Positions 60,275-64,000 of a DNA stretch of 64,000 nt are shown piece after piece (the stretch's first letter is position 1; each line of letters starts with the position of its first letter). The position numbers and the translations under genes are program-made. This stretch comes from Agrobacterium tumefaciens (GTDB lineage: Bacteria > Pseudomonadota > Alphaproteobacteria > Rhizobiales > Rhizobiaceae), in contig NZ_CP115841.1 in NCBI RefSeq assembly GCF_013318015.2, positions 1,302,001 to 1,366,000 of the forward strand. The letters run 5' to 3'. Under the pieces are notes generated by a model. The model did no database searches, had not been told where the DNA came from, and was given only the letters and a program-made list of their open reading frames with translations.

Positions 60275-60779
60275 GTTTAGCCCTCCATGAATAATAGGTA
60301 TGCGCTGTATTTAATGATCAAACACGCAAAAAGTTCCGTTTACTTCATCCGCTTATGGCGTGGGCCGAGAATGCATCTCCAGCCGATTCAACGGGTTAAA
60401 CGGCATTTGCGGACAACGCGGCGGGTCGTGCGCGCATGGCGGCAGCAATTAGCTACGCACCACGCCCAGGCCCCGGGGTGATCGACCAAGGTAGCGATTT
60501 ATTCGAGGTAATTTCTCGGTCTATGTATATCGCATGCCGTTCGTCATACTAAATCAAGTCACCCGTTCCCTGAAACTGGCGGGGGACTGGGAGACCTGGT
60601 ATCACTGGCAGTGCGCCAGGTCTCACCTGTTTCCTTCTTCTCCGGCGATCTTCCCGCCGCACGCAAACCGTTCCCCAAACAGGCACACGGACATTTTACC
60701 TGCGGCGCTGCACGCCACGCTTGCCTTGCCTCTTTCTCTCCGGTTAGACCCCGGATCGGGAGGGAGAAATGAGAATCAT
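60275..60779. other. Intergenic region with a strong unexplained hairpin
   Basis: About 500 bases without a credible gene. It holds the hairpin at 60591-60624 and is otherwise unremarkable. Frames here lack RBS and family features. Confidence 0.5.
60591..60624. other. Nested stem-loop, possible structured RNA or leader
   Basis: GAGACCTGG and CCAGGTCTC form a perfect 9-bp stem that encloses tat-CACTG-g-CAGTG-cg, a second perfect stem. It is followed on the plus strand by CCTGTTTCCTTCTTC, a pyrimidine-rich tail. It could be a terminator, an sRNA 3' end or a binding site. Confidence 0.5.
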
Positions 60780-60884
60780 ATGTCCGGTTTTGCGAACCTC
60801 ATCCCGCTTTTCATCTTCGGCCTGCTCGTCTACGCTTTCTTCCGCTGGGTCGCGCGCGACACTCAAAATCCGAGACGCAAGTAG
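60780..60884 (+). CDS. Small single-pass membrane protein, hypothetical
   Basis: A 34-residue frame, MSGFANLIPLFIFGLLVYAF then RWVARDTQNPRRK: one membrane helix with a basic tail. GGGAGGGAGAAATGAG upstream is a good RBS area. Similar tiny proteins are common next to envelope genes, but I do not recognise the family. Confidence 0.65.
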   Translation: MSGFANLIPLFIFGLLVYAFFRWVARDTQNPRRK

Positions 60885-60970
60885 CAGGTGCGAATAGCTC
60901 TGCCCTTTATCACTCGCGGGGAACCGTTGCGCCTCCATATCGTTTTCGCAGACGCACTTCGGAGGACAGG

Positions 60971-61252
60971 ATGAAAACGCTCGTATCATTGGCCGCAATC
61001 GCGCTTACGCTTGCGGGCTGCACGACCACAGGCCCGGCCGCTTATGTCGAACCGATCCCCGGCAGCATCACCTATAAGGACCAGCCGCGCACCAAGCTGA
61101 CGAAATCGCCGATCGGCAGTACCTTCAGCCACGAGTTCCGCATCGACGGCAGCACGAGGGCGGTGGAAACCTATCGCATTGCGCCCGATCGCTCGCTCGA
61201 ACTCATAGACCGCCGCATCATTCGCGATTGGCTGTTCGGACGCGACGACTGA
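60971..61252 (+). CDS. Small lipoprotein, hypothetical
   Basis: A 93-residue protein with a lipoprotein signal (MKTLVSLAAIALTLAGC; lipobox LAGC, Cys17). The mature part is polar and ends in a basic/aromatic stretch (DRRIIRDWLFGRDD). GGAGGA precedes ATG 60971. No known domain was recognised. Its position after another tiny membrane-protein gene suggests an envelope role. Confidence 0.8.
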   Translation: MKTLVSLAAIALTLAGCTTTGPAAYVEPIPGSITYKDQPRTKLTKSPIGSTFSHEFRIDGSTRAVETYRIAPDRSLELIDRRIIRDWLFGRDD

Positions 61253-61335
61253 CCGCACCGCAAGCCAACCGAAACCAATTGCGCATTCTGCCCGCTTGGT
61301 TTAGAGCCGGGCACGATAACCAACACGGATGAGCG

Positions 61336-61581
61336 ATGAACACGCGCTGGCAAAAACCCGTCCTGATCGCGTTCGAAACGCCGGGCGACTATACGAGCAT
61401 CGAGACCACGCAGGCGGCGTCCTGGGCCATGATCGAGGATTGGCCGATAGAGGATGGCGATGCGTTGGACGCGGCGTTGCTGGTCTGCGCCGCCGTCGAT
61501 GCCGGCAGGAAAAAGCCGGAGGATGCGCGCAAGGCCTTCATCGCTGCCGCAATCGAGGCTGGTCTCGACATCAAGGCCTGA
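61336..61581 (+). CDS. DUF982 protein
   Basis: An 81-residue protein with the DUF982 pattern. It has PVLIAFETPGDYTSIETTQA at about 8-27 and a central WPIEDGDAL, then a helical C-terminus (DAGRKKPEDARKAFIAAAIE). The family is abundant in Rhizobiaceae and has no known function. Its start has GGATGAGCG a few bases upstream. Confidence 0.85.
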   Translation: MNTRWQKPVLIAFETPGDYTSIETTQAASWAMIEDWPIEDGDALDAALLVCAAVDAGRKKPEDARKAFIAAAIEAGLDIKA

Positions 61582-61665
61582 CGGCATCAAGACCCATGGT
61601 CGAGAATTAAAATGGCGTCCTGAGGCGAAACAAGTCAGGACAACAGGTTTAAAGGGTTAAATCAG

Positions 61666-61773
61666 ATGGAAGCTTCTGGAAACATGAAAAAAGCCCTGTT
61701 CATATTTCTCCTCTCCTGCCTCGCCATCGGCCTTCTCGGCCACCTCGTGGTCGCCTTCGTCGTTACCGGCTGA
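61666..61773 (+). CDS. Small single-pass membrane protein, hypothetical
   Basis: A 35-residue frame ending in ALFIFLLSCLAIGLLGHLVV plus AFVVTG, a single helix. ATG 61666 and in-frame ATG 61684 are both possible; neither has a strong RBS. Function unknown. Confidence 0.5.
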   Translation: MEASGNMKKALFIFLLSCLAIGLLGHLVVAFVVTG

Positions 61774-61900
61774 AGCACCGATGTCCACTCCGTATTGTGG
61801 CGGAGCGGCAGGGCATTAAAATTTCCTAAATTTCATTCTGCTGTTATGGAACCGCGATAAATCTTTTCCGTTCTCTCTTCGATCAACAAGGAGGATTGAA

Positions 61901-61990
61901 ATGCGTGACGGATTGAATGGTTTTCTCGAAATTTCCATGCTCGGCGTCGTGATTGCAAGCTGCCTTTTCATGGTCAACCTGCCGATCTGA
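61901..61990 (+). CDS. Very small hydrophobic peptide with an excellent RBS
   Basis: A 29-residue frame (MRDGLNGFLEISMLGVVIAS then CLFMVNLPI) preceded by AAGGAGGATTGAA, a near-perfect Shine-Dalgarno at ideal spacing. A terminator follows about 55 bases after the stop. This makes translation likely despite the length. Function unknown. Confidence 0.65.
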   Translation: MRDGLNGFLEISMLGVVIASCLFMVNLPI

Positions 61991-62045
61991 CCCGCCTTAA
62001 AAATCATTCCCTGCGGTACCGGCGACGTTAGATGCCGGGGTAAGA

Positions 62046-62070
62046 AAATGCGGCCTTTCGGGCCGCATTT
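62046..62070. terminator. Bidirectional terminator between the small gene and wrbA
   Basis: AAATGCGGCC-tttcg-GGCCGCATTT with CTTTTT on the plus strand and TTCTTACC on the minus strand. It serves the convergent 61901 and wrbA genes. Confidence 0.88.
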
Positions 62071-62090
62071 CTTTTTCCAGCAATGCAGGC

Positions 62091-62690
62091 TCAAGCGGAA
62101 AGCTTGGCGGCCAGCTTGGCGACATGTGCGCCCTGATAGCGTGCTGCTTCCAGTTCGATAGCAGAAGGCTGACGCGAGCCGTCGCCATCGGTGATGGTGG
62201 AGGCGCCATAAGGCGAGCCGCCCTTGATTTCATCGACGCCCATCTGGCCCTGGAAAGCATAGGGCAGACCGACAACGGCCATGCCGTGGTGCAGGAAGGT
62301 GGGGAGGAAACCAAGGATGGTCGATTCCTGACCGCCGTGCTGCGTGGCCGACGACGTGAAGGCCGAGCCGACCTTGCCGACAAGCTTGCCGCCAAACCAC
62401 AGACCGCCGGTCTGGTCCCAGAAATTGCGCATCTGTGAGGCAACCGTGCCGAAGCGGGTGCCGGCGCCGACGATGATGGCATCGTATTCTGCCAGTTCGT
62501 CAACAGTCGCGATGGGAGCAGCCTGATCGAGCTTGAAGTGCGAGGATTTGGCGACTTCCTCAGGAACCAGTTCCGGAACGCGCTTGACGACAACTTCCGC
62601 GCCGGCAGACTTCACGCCTTCGGCAACGGCATATGCCATCGTCTCGATATGGCCGTAAGATGAATAATAAAGCACAAGAACTTTTGTCAT
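62091..62690 (-). CDS. wrbA: NAD(P)H:quinone oxidoreductase WrbA
   Basis: A 199-residue flavodoxin-like FMN enzyme that reduces quinones by two electrons. It starts [20 protein letters not shown] and has [20 protein letters not shown] near 76 and [20 protein letters not shown] near 116, all typical of WrbA. Upstream in-frame codons to 62852 are not part of the family. ATG 62690 has AAAGAAAATG context. Confidence 0.94.
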   Translation of the reverse strand: MTKVLVLYYSSYGHIETMAYAVAEGVKSAGAEVVVKRVPELVPEEVAKSSHFKLDQAAPIATVDELAEYDAIIVGAGTRFGTVASQMRNFWDQTGGLWFGGKLVGKVGSAFTSSATQHGGQESTILGFLPTFLHHGMAVVGLPYAFQGQMGVDEIKGGSPYGASTITDGDGSRQPSAIELEAARYQGAHVAKLAAKLSA

Positions 62691-62967
62691 TTTCTTTGTA
62701 TCCTTAGGGTTAATCGTCTCAGGCGTACCAGCCAGAAGCCTTTTTAAGAACGCGATGATCATTAGTGGTGACCAGTTACAAGCATGTGATGCAAAGGTAG
62801 CCCAGAGGCCGGTCCCACACCAGCGGTGCATCCGCATACGCACTGTTCGCAATCAGTGAACGAAACGCCGGAACGTCAACCTTTCACAGATAGACATTTT
62901 TTCAAAACCGCTTTGCATTCACCGGGCGGCGGACTAACGTCGGACAAAACAGCTGACGAGTACCCCC

Positions 62968-63759
62968 ATGTCCAATCCCTCACCCACCCCATCCGTCGTG
63001 ACCGCCGCCATGCTCGCCATCGGCGACGAATTGCTGTCGGGACGCACCAAGGACAAGAATATCGGGCACCTCGCGGATGTGCTCACCATGTCCGGAATAG
63101 ACTTGAAGGAAGTGCGCATCGTCGCCGACGAGGAGCATGCAATCGTCGAAGCGCTGAATGCGCTGCGCGCCCGCTATGATTATGTCTTCACCTCCGGCGG
63201 CATCGGCCCGACCCATGACGACATCACCGCTGATGCGGTATCCGTGGCTTTCGGCCTGCCCTGCGAGCACGATGCCGAGGCTTTGCGGATATTGGGTGAC
63301 ATGTACCGTGTGCGCGAGATGGAATTCACCGAAGCGCGCAAGCGCATGGCACGCATGCCAAGGGGGGCAAGCCACATCGCCAATCCCGTCTCGGTCGCCC
63401 CCGGCTTCGTCATCGGCAACGTCCACGTCATGGCCGGCGTTCCGCAGGTGTTTCAGGCCATGCTGGATAATGTCATGCCAACGCTGCGCACCGGCGCGAA
63501 AGTCATGTCGCAGTCGGTGCGGTCTCCCTATGGCGAAGGTGACATCGGCACGCCGCTGACCGCAATCCAGAAAGCGCACCCGGAAACCAGCATCGGCTCC
63601 TACCCGAAATATGACGGACAACGCTTTTCGACGGAGATCGTCGTGCGCGCCCGTGATGCCACCGTCCTGAAAGCGGCGGCGGATGCAGTGGCGACGATGA
63701 TCGAAACCATTGGTCAGGAAAAAACACTGTCGGCCAGCAAGGGCGATGCAACCGCCTGA
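62968..63759 (+). CDS. MoCF-domain protein (CinA N-terminal/MoaB-Mog-like)
   Basis: A 263-residue protein with the molybdopterin-binding fold: MLAIGDELLSGRTKDKN near 15, FTSGGIGPTHDDITADAV near 75 and a C-terminal region with GSYPKYDGQRFSTEIVVRAR near 210. It corresponds to the N-terminal domain of CinA and lacks the nicotinamide-nucleotide amidase domain. A role in molybdenum cofactor synthesis or in nucleotide detoxification cannot be decided from sequence. Confidence 0.88.
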   Translation: MSNPSPTPSVVTAAMLAIGDELLSGRTKDKNIGHLADVLTMSGIDLKEVRIVADEEHAIVEALNALRARYDYVFTSGGIGPTHDDITADAVSVAFGLPCEHDAEALRILGDMYRVREMEFTEARKRMARMPRGASHIANPVSVAPGFVIGNVHVMAGVPQVFQAMLDNVMPTLRTGAKVMSQSVRSPYGEGDIGTPLTAIQKAHPETSIGSYPKYDGQRFSTEIVVRARDATVLKAAADAVATMIETIGQEKTLSASKGDATA

Positions 63760-63842
63760 GACTGAAGCGGATTGACCAAAATCAAGGTGGCACCCGGCAC
63801 AGCCACTCTCCCAAAAACGACGCGTCACCGAGGAGCAAAAAA

Positions 63843-64000
63843 ATGGGTTACAAAACGATACTGGCAGTGATCGACAATGTGGAGAACACGCAAAAGCTCG
63901 GCGATTTCGTGGTAAGTCTTGCCAACCAGTTTTCCTCGCATGTGATTGGCCTGCACATGGAAACGCTGGCCGCCGTTCCGCTCGTCGCGCCGATGGAAAT
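63843..64000 (+). CDS. Universal stress protein (UspA family), 5' part
   Basis: The frame starts MGYKTILAVIDNVENTQKLG and continues FVVSLANQFSSHVIGLHMET, an adenine-nucleotide alpha-hydrolase-like UspA N-terminus. GAGGAG precedes the ATG. The window ends after 52 residues, so length and ATP-binding motif cannot be judged. Confidence 0.85.
   Translation, partial: MGYKTILAVIDNVENTQKLGDFVVSLANQFSSHVIGLHMETLAAVPLVAPME

Overview
The window looks like a 64 kb stretch of the circular chromosome of an Agrobacterium (Rhizobiaceae, tumefaciens/fabrum complex). The base composition is fairly GC-rich. Several genes are typical of this group: an ExoR-type periplasmic regulator, a PopZ polar organiser, DUF1127 small proteins, a DgcB-like diguanylate cyclase, DUF3309/DUF982 small proteins, and rhizobial palindromic intergenic repeats. 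From memory, the order and spacing fit the A. fabrum C58 Atu1666-1730s region. No plasmid, phage, insertion-sequence or CRISPR signature was seen.

Layout. 0-4.2 kb: 5' part of trigger factor (tig), tRNA-Leu(UAG), two paralogous DUF1127 small-protein genes, trmFO. 4.2-6.6 kb: a reverse-strand operon of three TadE/TadG-like pseudopilin genes without the rest of a Tad locus. 7.1-8.3 kb: glutathione-dependent formaldehyde dehydrogenase (adhC). 8.4-12.4 kb: a compact cluster of a GNAT-like protein, an acyl carrier protein, an AMP-forming ligase and a fold-III PLP decarboxylase. It resembles a carrier-protein-tethered amino acid decarboxylation pathway and is the best candidate here for an undescribed system. 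12.5-17.8 kb (reverse): pabB, tgt, queA, two cyclophilins, coaD. 18-18.6 kb: three tiny membrane-protein genes. 18.8-24.3 kb: ppiD-like foldase, trpD, trpC, moaC, moeA. 24.8-29 kb: diguanylate cyclase, PPOX flavoprotein, Kef-type antiporter, DUF971 protein. 29.2-33.7 kb: moaA, two exporter-like genes, mobA, mobB.

33.9-49.7 kb is one long reverse-strand housekeeping block. In transcription order it runs dgt, argS, a 1002-residue SPOR-domain envelope protein, nagZ, scpA, scpB, tatA, tatB, tatC, serS, surE, pcm, and an NlpD-like LysM/LytM lipoprotein. 49.9-54.1 kb: erpA-type Fe-S carrier, xth, exoR, fadL-type porin. 54.5-59.6 kb: valS, popZ, a second Pcm-like methyltransferase. 59.8-64 kb: tRNA-Cys, a group of small envelope or hypothetical proteins, wrbA, a CinA/MoaB-like protein and the start of a universal stress protein.

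Recurring themes are molybdenum cofactor synthesis at three places (moaC-moeA, moaA, mobA-mobB, plus a MoCF-domain protein), tRNA modification and charging (trmFO, tgt, queA, serS, argS, valS) and envelope or division functions (Tat, SPOR, NlpD-like, NagZ, PopZ). Intergenic gaps contain at least two families of palindromic repeats. All names rest on motif reading of the translated sequence. No database search was run.
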